Shown here piece after piece: positions 45,201 to 53,003 of a DNA stretch of 64,000 nucleotides. Origin of the DNA: Hymenobacter sp. J193 (lineage in GTDB: Bacteria; Bacteroidota; Bacteroidia; Cytophagales; Hymenobacteraceae). The position numbers were made by a program, and so were the translations under genes. The notes beneath the pieces were generated by a model. That model had not been told where the DNA came from, made no database searches, and saw only the letters and a program-made list of their open reading frames with translations. The stretch spans positions 3,867,001-3,931,000 of the forward strand of contig NZ_JAJONE010000001.1 in NCBI RefSeq assembly GCF_024700075.1. The letters are read 5' to 3'. How positions within the stretch are numbered: the stretch's first letter is position 1; each line of letters opens with the position of its first letter.

Positions 45201-46610
45201 CAGTGCCAGCAGTGGCAGGTATACAATCAGGAGAATGATTTCGCCAAAGGCTGCCGACGAACGAATCTGCGCGGCCGCCTGGTAGGTTTCATCGTTCATT
45301 TCCTGCCGCGTCAGCTGCCCGGCGGCGTGGCCGGGCCCGCGGCCTGCGTGCAGCCGGTGCACAATGGCTTCCACGATGATGACGGCCCCGTCAACAATCA
45401 GCCCGAAGTCGATGGCGCCCAGGCTCATCAGGTTGCCCGATACGCCGAAGAGCCGCATCATGCTGATGGCAAACAGCATAGCCAGCGGAATAACCGAGGC
45501 CACTATCAGGCCTGCCCGCCAGTTGCCCAGGAACAGTACCAGCACAAAGACCACGATAAGCGCGCCCTCAATCAGGTTTTTGCTGACGGTGTGAATAGTG
45601 CGGCCCACCAGATCGGAGCGGTCCAGGTACACGTCAACGGTTACGCCCTCGGGCAGCGAGGCGCGCACCGTCTGCATGCGCGCCTTCACGGCTTTGATGA
45701 CTTCGTTGGCGTTGGCCCCTTTGAGCATCAGCACGATGCCGCCGGTAACCTCGCCCTCATCGTTGCGCGTCATGGCCCCGTAGCGCACCGCCGAGCCCAG
45801 CCCAACCTGGGCCACGTCGCGCACGAGCACGGGCAGCCCGCCCTGGGTGTTGCGCACCACAATGTTGCCCAGGTCAGCCGCATTTTCTGCCAGGCCTTCC
45901 GTGCGGATGACGTAGGCCGTGGGCTTCTGGTCGAGGTAGGCGCCGCCGGCGTTCTGGTTGTTGCGCGCCACGGCCTGGTAAACCTGGTCTACCGTCACGT
46001 GCAGGGAACGGAGCCGGGCCGGGTCCAGGGCAATTTCGTACTGCTTTACTTTCCCCCCGAAGGAACTCACATCCGCCACGCCGGGGGTGCCCAGCAGCTG
46101 GCGCCGCACAATCCAGTCCTGAATCGTGCGCAGTTCGCGGGCATCATAGCGCTGTTCGTAGCCGGGCCGGGCGCGCACCAGGTACTGATATATTTCGCCC
46201 AGACCGGTACTCACGGGCGCCAGCTGCGGCCGGCCAATACCGGCCGGAATCTGGCTTTCAGCTTCGCGCAGCCGCTCGGCTACCTGCTGACGCGCCCAGT
46301 AGATGTCAAGCTTATCCTCAAAGACGATGGTAACCACCGAGAGGCCAAAGCGCGAGAAGGAGCGCACTTCCTCGCGGCCGGGAATGGTGGCCACGCTCTG
46401 CTCTATGGGGAAGGATACCAGCCGCTCGATGTCGCCGGCGGCCAGTGAGGGCGCCACGGTGTAAACCACCACCTGGTTGGTGGTGATGTCAGGTACAGCG
46501 TCAATCGGCAGCCGGCTCAGGGAGTAGCCGCCCCAGGTCACCAGGGCCAGCGTGAGCAGCCCAATGATGAGCTTGTTGTGAATGGAAAAATAAATCAGCC
46601 GGTCGAACAT
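42207..46610 (-). CDS. CusA/CzcA RND metal-efflux pump fused to a TolC-type outer-membrane domain
   Basis: 1,467 residues. About 1-1040 is a heavy-metal RND transporter (TM1 LIIGLLTLALVTWGGYSL; DFGLIVDGAVIIVEAIVHRL; TM8-12 GFIALFGVAVLNGIVLIGYF). It is proton-driven and exports metal cations from periplasm to outside. Residues 1050-1070 are a second hydrophobic segment ending SATPARAQPP, which looks like a signal peptide. About 1076-1467 is a TolC-like outer-membrane factor (ALTQALQANGTVQAAQRALE, RLVQARGLPDLTLGYT). The fusion is common in Bacteroidota. It is followed at 18 bp by the adaptor gene, so all three parts of the tripartite pump are encoded in two genes. Metal specificity cannot be read with confidence. 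Confidence 0.93.
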   Translation of the reverse strand: MFDRLIYFSIHNKLIIGLLTLALVTWGGYSLSRLPIDAVPDITTNQVVVYTVAPSLAAGDIERLVSFPIEQSVATIPGREEVRSFSRFGLSVVTIVFEDKLDIYWARQQVAERLREAESQIPAGIGRPQLAPVSTGLGEIYQYLVRARPGYEQRYDARELRTIQDWIVRRQLLGTPGVADVSSFGGKVKQYEIALDPARLRSLHVTVDQVYQAVARNNQNAGGAYLDQKPTAYVIRTEGLAENAADLGNIVVRNTQGGLPVLVRDVAQVGLGSAVRYGAMTRNDEGEVTGGIVLMLKGANANEVIKAVKARMQTVRASLPEGVTVDVYLDRSDLVGRTIHTVSKNLIEGALIVVFVLVLFLGNWRAGLIVASVIPLAMLFAISMMRLFGVSGNLMSLGAIDFGLIVDGAVIIVEAIVHRLHAGRGPGHAAGQLTRQEMNDETYQAAAQIRSSAAFGEIILLIVYLPLLALAGIEGKMFRPMAETVAFAILGAFILSLTYVPMMSALALSRNPRSKPTFSDHMMRWLEARYRPLVGWALSHKAVVLTSAGALFGGALLLFRTLGGEFIPQLTEGDFAVEMRTLTGSSLSYTVDKSLQAGGMLKQQFPEVKEVVGKIGAAEIPTDPMPMDAGDLIVVLRPQQEWTSAASREELAEKMARTVGVIPGVTFSFQQPIQMRFNELISGAKQDVVLKIYGEDLQQLALYARQAAALARQVPGAEDVYVEEITGLPQIVVKLDRNRMARFGLNADEVNRTVQTAFAGQQAGQLFEQERRFDVVLRLRPELRRNIDHVRQLLVATPDGEQVPLEQVATVQAQEGPNQIQRDDARRRVTVAFNVRGRDVETVVEELQAKVDRQLKLAPGYYTSYGGQFENLRQATGRLGIAVPVALGLIFVLLFFTFRSLKQAALIFTAIPLSAIGGVLALWLRGMPFSISAGVGFIALFGVAVLNGIVLIGYFNQLKAEGVSNLRERILRGTAVRLRPVLMTATVASLGFLPMALAQSAGAEVQRPLATVVIGGLVTATLLTLLVLPALYALSERTDKPAASSPAPTWPGPVPLLMALVALGSSWLSATPARAQPPITASQALTQALQANGTVQAAQRALEAQQALHRTVYDIGQTSVLGTYGQINSPERDNVLSVAQSFALPGYYKAQAGLSRAQIAGREQQLAQVQAELSRQVRRSYEQAVYARHHLRFLRGQDSIYAEFLRAAQLRFKTGEVARLEPANAIIQQGETQNLLARSRADLVVAQRQLQALLQARQAVFVADSTLQLLPAPTADTAQLASTPQARVLRQQLTERQAETRLVQARGLPDLTLGYTNQSLRGTYQENGRAVTYGPGNRFQSVQAGVAIPLLQGPQRARVQAARLQEQAAAATYQHYQAQATAQLDELRTRLLEQRQRVQFYQQTALPQAAIIVRLSQRAYKAGETTYSELLLNLERALSVRTAYLDALLQHNLTVIDLDYLLGTAAQ

Positions 46611-46784
46611 GCCGCTGTAGGGGTTAGGTCTGATGCTTGCGTGAAAGCCCTGGGTTCCGGCGGCGCAAGCGGGTAACGGCGGACTAATGCACCCCGCTTC
46701 AGCAGCCTGCGCCGAAGCCCGACGAGCCCCGCGCGCATGGCACCAGACCGTCTGTTCGGGGGAGTAAACAGGAAAAAGGCAAGG

Positions 46785-47108
46785 CTAGGCCCGCGGTGGC
46801 TGCCACACGGTACCCGAAGCACGGGGAAGCGGCGAGGCCGTGAGCGGTAAGCGGTGAGTTGCAGGCGCCCACTCTCTAACTTTAGCGGGAGCTGTTGCGG
46901 CCAGCCCAGCAGCGGGTGCTATTGCCCCGCCGCAGCAGTGGCATTGGCATAGCGGAGAGCACCAATCCCCAATGTCCCCGGCGTCAGTGTGGGATGAGGA
47001 AACAAAGAAGGTTGGCGTCTGCTGGCTGCGCTCCGGCATCTCGTCGGTGCACGTGAAGCACGACAGGCACGCGAGGTACAGCGAAAACAAGAAGCAGAAC
47101 AGCCGCAT
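46785..47108 (-). CDS. Small Cys-rich secreted protein, DUF6660-like
   Basis: 107 residues from the ATG at 47108 (MRLFCFLFSLYLACLSCFTC). The hydrophobic leader carries Cys residues. The mature part has the motif CSPLCQCHCCGG, typical of DUF6660-type proteins encoded beside CusA/Czc-type operons in Bacteroidota. The Cys/His cluster probably binds metal in the periplasm, which is inference. It opens the efflux cluster, 174 bp upstream of the pump. A start at 47126 adds six residues. Confidence 0.75.
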   Translation of the reverse strand: MRLFCFLFSLYLACLSCFTCTDEMPERSQQTPTFFVSSSHTDAGDIGDWCSPLCQCHCCGGAIAPAAGLAATAPAKVREWAPATHRLPLTASPLPRASGTVWQPPRA

Positions 47109-47282
47109 GCAGTAAAAGTAGCACAAGCGGCTAAATGTCGCCGCACAGCTGCCCTTAAGAGACAGGTTTTCCTATTCAGATCAGACAAAGACAAAGACAG
47201 CCAGCGGTTACATGCCCTCAAGCAGTAAAGGTAGATGCTGAGCGTAATTGGAGGGCGTAAACCCGCGTCCGCTACAACGCAA

Positions 47283-47332
47283 AAAACCCGGAAAACCGCT
47301 TCTGCTGACAGATGTGCGGCTTTCCGGGTTTT
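47283..47332 (-). terminator. Terminator next to attL, probably the original tRNA-Arg terminator
   Basis: 17-bp arms (47283-47299 and 47316-47332) with one mismatch, bounded by A and T runs. Read on the minus strand it follows the 15-bp tRNA 3' copy by about 16 bp, as a tRNA terminator would before the element integrated. Confidence 0.7.
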
Positions 47333-47348
47333 CCGGGCGTTAAACGTG

Positions 47349-47363
47349 GTGGTCGCGCCAGGA
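47349..47363. other. attL: 15-bp copy of the tRNA-Arg 3' end
   Basis: GTGGTCGCGCCAGGA is identical to 56219-56233, the 3' end of the tRNA-Arg gene. The tRNA homology stops after it. The rest of the 438-bp gap (47109-47546) holds the terminator and the direct repeat at 47477, with no gene. Confidence 0.85.
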
Positions 47364-47476
47364 CTACCCAAACCCGTATCAGTTCTATTTGTAGTTGGCC
47401 AAAAAACGCCTCTAATGCACTGTATTGCCTTTTTATGAACAGACTGGGAAAGGGTAGGTACGGTTAAGTTCAAAAG

Positions 47477-47502
47477 TTTTGTCCCGTGAGTTGTCCCGTG
47501 AG
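47477..47502. repeat. Left copy of a TTTTGTCCCGTGA repeat near attL
   Basis: Reads TTTTGTCCCGTGA, then TTGTCCCGTGAG, so the TGTCCCGTGA core occurs twice. A related copy is at 56140-56164 near attR. The position is typical of integrase arm-binding sites, which is inferred. Confidence 0.65.
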
Positions 47503-47546
47503 AACCAAATAACTACCTTAGAGTATTCACTTTTCCGGGCTAGGAA

Positions 47547-48803
47547 ATGCTACGAACCAAGTTTTACCTCACCGATGGCAAGGCCACCGGCGAAACGGCA
47601 TTGTATGCCGCCTGTTACCTCGAAGGGGTACGCAAAAAAGTCTATCTGCCTACGCTGCTGGTGCGGCCCGATCAATGGGACGCCAAAGGGCAGAAGTACC
47701 GGCGCAACTTCGATAACTACCCCGAAGCCAATAAGCTGCTGAAGCTGCTGGCAGACGAACTTGAAAAGAGCCACGTTGAACGCACAGCCCGGGGCAAGAC
47801 TACCAACGTTGATGACCTCCGGGCTATAGCCGCCCGTGTTACTGCCGGGGCACCGCCCGCCGGGCCCGCCGGACTGCTGGAGGAAATGGGTAACTGGATA
47901 GAGGCCAGCAAACGGGACAAATCAGCCGCAACTATCAAATGCTATGTGACGCTCCAGCGCCACCTCACGGCCTACGCAAAAGTGCGCCGGCTGCAGCCCA
48001 CCTTTGCCAGCCTCGACTCCGCCTTTTGCGAAGGATTCAAAAGCTACCTCCTCCGCACCGTAGGGTTGGGCAATGCCTCCATCAACAACCAGGTGAAGAA
48101 CCTGAAGGTGTTTTTGGCGGCCACCTTTGAGCAGGAACTACACGAGTTTGCCCACTTCAAACGGTTCCGCAAGCTGGAGGCCGTGGCCCCGGAGCTGGTT
48201 TACCTCACCAGAGACGAAAAGGAACAGCTATATCTGCTCAATCTTACGGGGCGGCCCTATCTGGAGCAGACCCGGGATATCTTCCTGTTTGAGTGCGAAA
48301 CTGGCCTCCGGTTCTCCGATGTGCGGGCCCTCCGCCCAGAGCAGATTGTGGGCGGCTATATCCTGCTCACCACCATCAAAACGGCTGACCTGCTGCGGGT
48401 GCCTCTTTCGCCGCTGGCTCAATCCATCCTGGCACGGTACGCCGGCCGCCGTGATGGGAAAGCCCTTCCGGTAATCAGTAACCAGAAAACCAACGCCTAC
48501 CTGAAAGTAGTGGCCGAATTGGCGGGCCTTGATACGCCCACCACTACCACACAGCACAAGGGGAGCCAACGGGTAGCCACCACCCGACCCAAGTGGGAGT
48601 TGGTATGCACCCACACCGCCCGCCGCACCTTCGTCACGTTGGCGCTGGAGGGCGGGATGCGGCCGGAGGTAGTGATGCGGATTACCGGCCACAAAGACTA
48701 TAAGACGCTACACCGCTACCTGAAGATTACGGATGCAGTAGTGCAGGGCGAATTTGAACAATATGTTGAACGACAGGCTGCACCCTTGATGCGAGCTGGG
48801 TAG
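47547..48803 (+). CDS. Tyrosine recombinase / integrase of the element
   Basis: 418 residues. It catalyses integration at, and excision from, the tRNA-Arg site. An N-terminal arm-binding domain (LRTKFYLTDGKATGETALYA) and a SAM-like core-binding domain (about residues 115-210) precede the catalytic domain. Catalytic residues visible: Arg255 in CETGLRFSDVRAL, His356-x-x-Arg359 in CTHTARRTFVTLAL, and nucleophile Tyr391 in TLHRYLKI, with GHKDYKT before it. It is the first gene inside attL and reads into the element, as in most tRNA-integrating elements. It appears intact. Confidence 0.93.
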   Translation: MLRTKFYLTDGKATGETALYAACYLEGVRKKVYLPTLLVRPDQWDAKGQKYRRNFDNYPEANKLLKLLADELEKSHVERTARGKTTNVDDLRAIAARVTAGAPPAGPAGLLEEMGNWIEASKRDKSAATIKCYVTLQRHLTAYAKVRRLQPTFASLDSAFCEGFKSYLLRTVGLGNASINNQVKNLKVFLAATFEQELHEFAHFKRFRKLEAVAPELVYLTRDEKEQLYLLNLTGRPYLEQTRDIFLFECETGLRFSDVRALRPEQIVGGYILLTTIKTADLLRVPLSPLAQSILARYAGRRDGKALPVISNQKTNAYLKVVAELAGLDTPTTTTQHKGSQRVATTRPKWELVCTHTARRTFVTLALEGGMRPEVVMRITGHKDYKTLHRYLKITDAVVQGEFEQYVERQAAPLMRAG

Positions 48804-48811
48804 GTAATTCT

Positions 48812-50389
48812 ATGTCAAGTTTGACTTTTGATCAGCGACAGATATTAGCTGAACGACTGTATGTGATGTACGCATACGCCTTCCAGACTTTGGATTTTAC
48901 TCAATGGTACATCGTTCCCAGCGGTACGTTTTACTTGAGGTGGCCTGAAGCATTAGCACGGTTTATTAAACTGATAGAAGCAAATCAGATAGGCGGGTAC
49001 CCTTACGACTCTGACTCGTCACGGTATAGCGAGGGTCTGGATTACGAGTCTGGGTACACAGATGTGTTGCCGGCGTACTGTAGTGGCTTCAAGTCATATC
49101 TAGGTTACAAGCTTTCCATAGTGAAGCCTGTAGAAGTTGCGTCAGTTATTGAACGGAAACTAGATAAAGCAGATGAGGTAGATTGTGACTATTTGGCTGA
49201 CATACTAGCAGAAATAAAGCTTGATGCTTTACAAGGATTAAGCTATGACCCGGGGCAAAAATGGGGGATAGACCGCCATTCTGCACCCACTAGCGTGCTA
49301 GAATATAATCTGCAGAGCGCAGACCGCTGGCTGGCAAAACGCAGAGCATTACTACTAAAAAGTATTGTGCTGACCGGCCAACTTGGAAGTGAATACCAAA
49401 AACGCAATGGTGAAAAAAATGAAACTATGAATCAGCGCTCTTACTCAATTAGGCAGCGAATGCAGAATGCCGAACAGGCTTATGAGGAAGCCAAAGCCAG
49501 GTTCAGGTCGAAGGATTATACAGATTGGTTTGAGGATATAAAATTGCCAAATGGTGAGGTGAGGCATCACAGCTTTGATGACTTTATCAAACCATATTGC
49601 CGTCGATACCCTACTATGCTGGGATATATATTCAGCTGCATTGATAATCTCGAAGTTGCTCCAGTACTCGACAAGCATTTTCCCGCATTTGATAAAATAG
49701 ATGCTGATTACTTAGATGATGCACTTAGTGAAATTGAGGGCATTGTAGGAGCTTACAGTTTCAGCACTACATCCAATGATGGAATTGACTATTACAATGG
49801 GTATAAGAATGAAAGTGAGATGTTTAACGCATCTATGGAGGGGCAGAACACAGACAATCGTTTTGCTCCAAAGGTGATTAGTAATGTTGCCCGCGCTCGA
49901 AAGTGGGCTGTAACTAATCCAATGATTCCCGTTTCGTCGTCTCCAATTACAGATGAGACAAACGTGCATTCGAAAGTGGTTGAGCCCGTTCTGCCTGCCT
50001 TAAAGCCTGAGCGAAACCTTGCAAATGGAGAGCTCACTTCGCTGGAATGGCTAGGGAATGGTGCTGACTTAGCAGAATTGTTTTATCGTCTTGCTAAAGC
50101 TGGATTCATTAATTTAAGTCAGTTTCGCCCACCAAATGGAGGAAACATGACTAGTCTTTGCAAACACATTTGCCAACTTTTCCAAGTTGGACAGACACCA
50201 GAGAAGAACGATGCTGCTGCAGTAGCATTGCAGAAAGCTCTGGCTAAGTTCGCAACTGATGAGTTAGAACCGGGTGAAGTTGATGAACAAGCATTGTGGC
50301 GTAAACCGATTGAACGCAGACCAGGGAATGCTAAAAGTGCAAGGGTAGCAAAGGTGATACCCGATAATGGTCAAGTAGGGGAGTTGTAG
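48812..50389 (+). CDS. Unrecognised cargo protein with an internal duplication
   Basis: 525 residues, starting 9 bp after the integrase stop, so probably co-transcribed. Base use is clearly AT-richer than its neighbours. Two related segments are visible, about residues 82-136 and 256-310. Both share YC, LGY, EVA.V, a central D..D.DYL and a final AL/IL-x-EI pattern. The C-terminal part (LEWLGNGADLAELFYRLAKA, LCKHICQLFQVG) resembles helical C-terminal regions of other Bacteroidota element proteins. No nuclease, ATPase or membrane motif is seen. It could be a regulator or a defence gene, but nothing proves it. Confidence 0.75.
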   Translation: MSSLTFDQRQILAERLYVMYAYAFQTLDFTQWYIVPSGTFYLRWPEALARFIKLIEANQIGGYPYDSDSSRYSEGLDYESGYTDVLPAYCSGFKSYLGYKLSIVKPVEVASVIERKLDKADEVDCDYLADILAEIKLDALQGLSYDPGQKWGIDRHSAPTSVLEYNLQSADRWLAKRRALLLKSIVLTGQLGSEYQKRNGEKNETMNQRSYSIRQRMQNAEQAYEEAKARFRSKDYTDWFEDIKLPNGEVRHHSFDDFIKPYCRRYPTMLGYIFSCIDNLEVAPVLDKHFPAFDKIDADYLDDALSEIEGIVGAYSFSTTSNDGIDYYNGYKNESEMFNASMEGQNTDNRFAPKVISNVARARKWAVTNPMIPVSSSPITDETNVHSKVVEPVLPALKPERNLANGELTSLEWLGNGADLAELFYRLAKAGFINLSQFRPPNGGNMTSLCKHICQLFQVGQTPEKNDAAAVALQKALAKFATDELEPGEVDEQALWRKPIERRPGNAKSARVAKVIPDNGQVGEL

Positions 50390-50399
50390 GGGAGTTGTA

Positions 50400-50433
50400 G
50401 GGGTTTGTAGGGTTGCGCTAACCTACAAACCCC
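50400..50433 (+). terminator. Hairpin after the 525-residue cargo gene
   Basis: A 12-bp stem (GGGGTTTGTAGG with CCTACAAACCCC) just past the stop at 50389, preceded by tandem GGGGAGTTGTA units. It lacks a T-run, so it is terminator-like or an operator for the HTH gene downstream. Confidence 0.5.
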
Positions 50434-50472
50434 CAATAGGTTTGCAGCAGTCAAACTAACCAAACGACTGCT

Positions 50473-50757
50473 ATGCAAACACCAATCATCCTGACAGACC
50501 CGGACGCACTCCGGGAGCTGATCCGCAGCACTCTATTGGAGTTGCTGCCCACCACGCCGCCAGCTACCAATTCGGTACCGCAGCTGATGACAATGGCCGA
50601 AACGTGCCGGGAGTTCGGCGTGTCCAAAACCACGCTGGGAGAGTGGCGCAAGAATGGCATTGTGCCGTTTGTGCGGCTGGGCCGCCGCGTGTATTTCGAG
50701 CGGGCTAGAGTGCTGGAGGCCGGCCGGTCACACCTTCGCTACCAACGCAAGGGCTAG
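50473..50757 (+). CDS. Helix-turn-helix (excisionase-type) DNA-binding protein
   Basis: 94 residues. The helix-turn-helix is MTMAETCREFGVSKTTLGEW, followed by RKNGIVPFVRLGRRVYFERA, a MerR/excisionase-like wing (about residues 38-80). Small proteins of this type act as directionality factors or repressors of integrative elements in Bacteroidota. It lies just after a hairpin and 2 bp upstream of the next gene, so it is part of the replication/maintenance module. It could be the Xis partner of the integrase. Confidence 0.85.
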   Translation: MQTPIILTDPDALRELIRSTLLELLPTTPPATNSVPQLMTMAETCREFGVSKTTLGEWRKNGIVPFVRLGRRVYFERARVLEAGRSHLRYQRKG

Positions 50758-50759
50758 GA

Positions 50760-51428
50760 ATGATGGATACTACTAACTCCGCCCGCGCCCTCCGGGGCCC
50801 GCACCCTATAGCCCCGGCCACCGTCCGCCCCGGTAACCACCCACCCCGCCCGCCTCAGCCACCCCGCCGCCGCAATCCGTTCCCGGCCCCGGTGCCCAAC
50901 GGGCCATTCCAAGCTGCGCTCCTGTACCGATTGGAAACGTCTTCCTACATTGCCAACCTGAACGGTATGGATTGGGAGTATCGGCTGGTGGCCGAGTGTG
51001 TACCTACGGCCGCCAGCATTACGGTACACCCGCTCCTTTATCTGTGCCGGCCTCAAAGCCGCTACACCCGCCCTAGCCAATGCGAAGGGATATTGCAGAG
51101 TCCGACTATCGAGGGGGTAAAGGAGTTCCTCTCCGGCCTTCGTATGGTGGAACTATCGCCGGTGGCACGTGATTTCTTCGATATTGCCTTCGTACTGGAT
51201 TACAAGGAAAATTACCGGCTCCGCAACATAGCGGCCCCGGCAGCCGTGGCCCTCATTCGCAAGCCCACTGCACACCAGGAGGGCTATATGCTGCTACTGG
51301 TGTTACCTCAGAATTATCAGCCCCGTTACCGCAGCGCCAACGAGCGCACCGCCGCCGCTGCCATGCGGGCCGCCGTGAGCTACGTTCCAGCTTGGCTGAA
51401 GTACCTCTCTGGCTCAGCTCCGGCCTAA
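50760..51428 (+). CDS. Hypothetical element protein, Pro-rich N-terminus
   Basis: 222 residues, start 2 bp after the HTH stop (ATGATG at 50760). The first 50 residues are Pro/Arg-rich (PPRPPQPPRRRNPFPAP). The rest is an alpha/beta domain with QAALLYRLETSSYIANLNGM, VARDFFDIAFVLDYKENYRL and EGYMLLLVLPQNYQPRY. It is not recognised. Its position between an HTH gene and the replication-initiator-like gene suggests a role in replication or maintenance. Function unknown. Confidence 0.68.
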   Translation: MMDTTNSARALRGPHPIAPATVRPGNHPPRPPQPPRRRNPFPAPVPNGPFQAALLYRLETSSYIANLNGMDWEYRLVAECVPTAASITVHPLLYLCRPQSRYTRPSQCEGILQSPTIEGVKEFLSGLRMVELSPVARDFFDIAFVLDYKENYRLRNIAAPAAVALIRKPTAHQEGYMLLLVLPQNYQPRYRSANERTAAAAMRAAVSYVPAWLKYLSGSAPA

Positions 51429-51493
51429 CGGCCCCGGGCCGCCGTGCCCTCCAATGCCTTTTCCGGGTCGCGTTCTACTGCCTCTAAAACGAG

Positions 51494-51527
51494 GGAGCGG
51501 GCACCCTATTGCTAAGGTGCCCGCTCC
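51494..51527. other. Perfect 12-bp hairpin upstream of the replication-initiator-like gene
   Basis: GGAGCGGGCACC pairs exactly with GGTGCCCGCTCC, with a 10-nt loop and no T-run. It lies in a 160-bp gap between two element genes, 62 bp before the initiator-like gene. It could be a terminator, or a nick-site hairpin (origin) for that protein. Confidence 0.55.
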
Positions 51528-51588
51528 GTAGTGGGCCGTTTCGGGCTAGGAAATTGGCGGATACTACTGCGAGTAAAGATAACCGATT

Positions 51589-52515
51589 TTGTCTACTCCT
51601 GTGTACGACAACACCCACCTTCATTTTCAGCTCCCGGCCGCCGGAACCGGGGCGGAGCTACGGCTGGCCCGTGCGCCGGCATTTGCCACCTGCTCCGGTG
51701 AACCCGATGAGCAGGGCCGCCTCACGGCCATCTACCGGGGCCTCCGTCTGGAGTATGTACCGGCTACGGGGTGGGGTAGGGTGCGCGGGTCGCTGCACAC
51801 ATTCGCCCACGGCCACAACACCGGGCCCTTTGGGTGGATGGAAGCCGCGCTGGCCTGCGACGAGTTAGCGGTGGCCCTGGCAATGCCACCGGATTGGCTT
51901 ACGGTGCGCCGGCTAGAGGTAGGCCTGAATATTCCGGTGCCCACGCCGCCCCGGGAGTTTCTGCAGAGTCTTGTAAGCCACAAAAAGAGCCTCTTTACGG
52001 CACTCAAACCGCCGGCCGGTGCCGCCCGCCCGCTGGAGTATAGCGCGTTCCACGAAGCCTACCGGCTAAAGTTCTACGATAAGGGCACCTATGCCCGCCT
52101 ACAAGGCCAGCCGCACCCGCCGGGCCACCTGCTCCGGTTTGAAGTGGTGTACTCCCGGGCCCGGCCCTTGCAGCAGCTCACGGGTTATGCCCCGCTCACA
52201 TTGGCTGATCTGCCCCGGCCGCTGGTGCTGGCTGCCTTCCAGGAGCAGCTGCGCCTCCAATGGTACCGAACCCAACGCCTAACACCGATGGACTACACCG
52301 GCCTCTCCCTGGCTGATTCCGCCCTAATCCATGCGGCCAACGATCCGGCCTTTTGGGAGGCTATGCGAAAAAGCCAGCCCCGGGCTACCTACACCCGCAA
52401 CCATGCCCGGGCCCGGCGGCTGCTGGAGCAGCTACGGCAACGTGCGGAGGCGCACCCGTTCGACGTGGCCTTTGAGCGCGGGCTGGAAGGGTTAGATGTT
52501 TTCAAGTATGATTGA
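51589..52515 (+). CDS. Phage/plasmid replication-initiator-like protein
   Basis: 308 residues. It starts at the TTG at 51589 (MSTPVYDNTHLHFQ); a GTG at 51601 is an alternative. The arrangement SLHTFAHGHNTGPFGW, RRLEVGLNIPVP, FLQSLVSHKKSLF, YRLKFYDKGTYARL and LLRFEVVYSRARPLQQLTGY matches the pattern I know from phage/plasmid replication proteins of Bacteroidota, which initiate rolling-circle-like replication. I could not place the HUH metal pair or the catalytic Tyr with certainty. It overlaps the convergent interrupted gene by 24 bp. If active, the element may replicate as a circle after excision. Confidence 0.72.
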   Translation: MSTPVYDNTHLHFQLPAAGTGAELRLARAPAFATCSGEPDEQGRLTAIYRGLRLEYVPATGWGRVRGSLHTFAHGHNTGPFGWMEAALACDELAVALAMPPDWLTVRRLEVGLNIPVPTPPREFLQSLVSHKKSLFTALKPPAGAARPLEYSAFHEAYRLKFYDKGTYARLQGQPHPPGHLLRFEVVYSRARPLQQLTGYAPLTLADLPRPLVLAAFQEQLRLQWYRTQRLTPMDYTGLSLADSALIHAANDPAFWEAMRKSQPRATYTRNHARARRLLEQLRQRAEAHPFDVAFERGLEGLDVFKYD

Positions 52516-53003
52516 AAGTAAGCCAATCAGAAGGCATAGCCCTGTGGTCATTCCTGCCACAATCAATATAGCAAGTCCAATCTTTTTCAGCAGTTCAGAT
52601 GTACTAAGCTTATTGATCAATGACGAGCTAGGTAAGTTGTTGATTTGACCCAACTTTAATGGATGGGGCTGTACTTGTGTTTCTGACTTCAGATATGATT
52701 CAAGCAATTGCTGCACAGCTGAAAGTGATGAAACTCCACTTCTGTAGATAGGATCTGATACAAGCAGAGCATACTCCAGCTTTGAATCAAGCTGTAACGC
52801 TAGTACCTGTTCGTTGAAAAAACCGTGTTTAAAGAGCAAGTTTTTTGCATTGCTCTCTATCAAAAGGGTCTGATTACCCAGATGTTCCCAACTGGCCTTA
52901 TGCACTTCGCCTTCCTGCGAAATAAGGAGTGAGCCAGTTGGACGGAAGATATATGTGACTTTAGCTTCACCTTCATCTATAACCACCCAATGCTGACTAG
53001 TTA

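Noticed and set aside
44244..46448. 734-residue plus-strand frame
   Set aside because: Antisense to the CusA-type gene; no motif of its own.
47235..47438. 67-residue open frame before the integrase
   Set aside because: Covers a terminator and the att site; composition is not protein-like.
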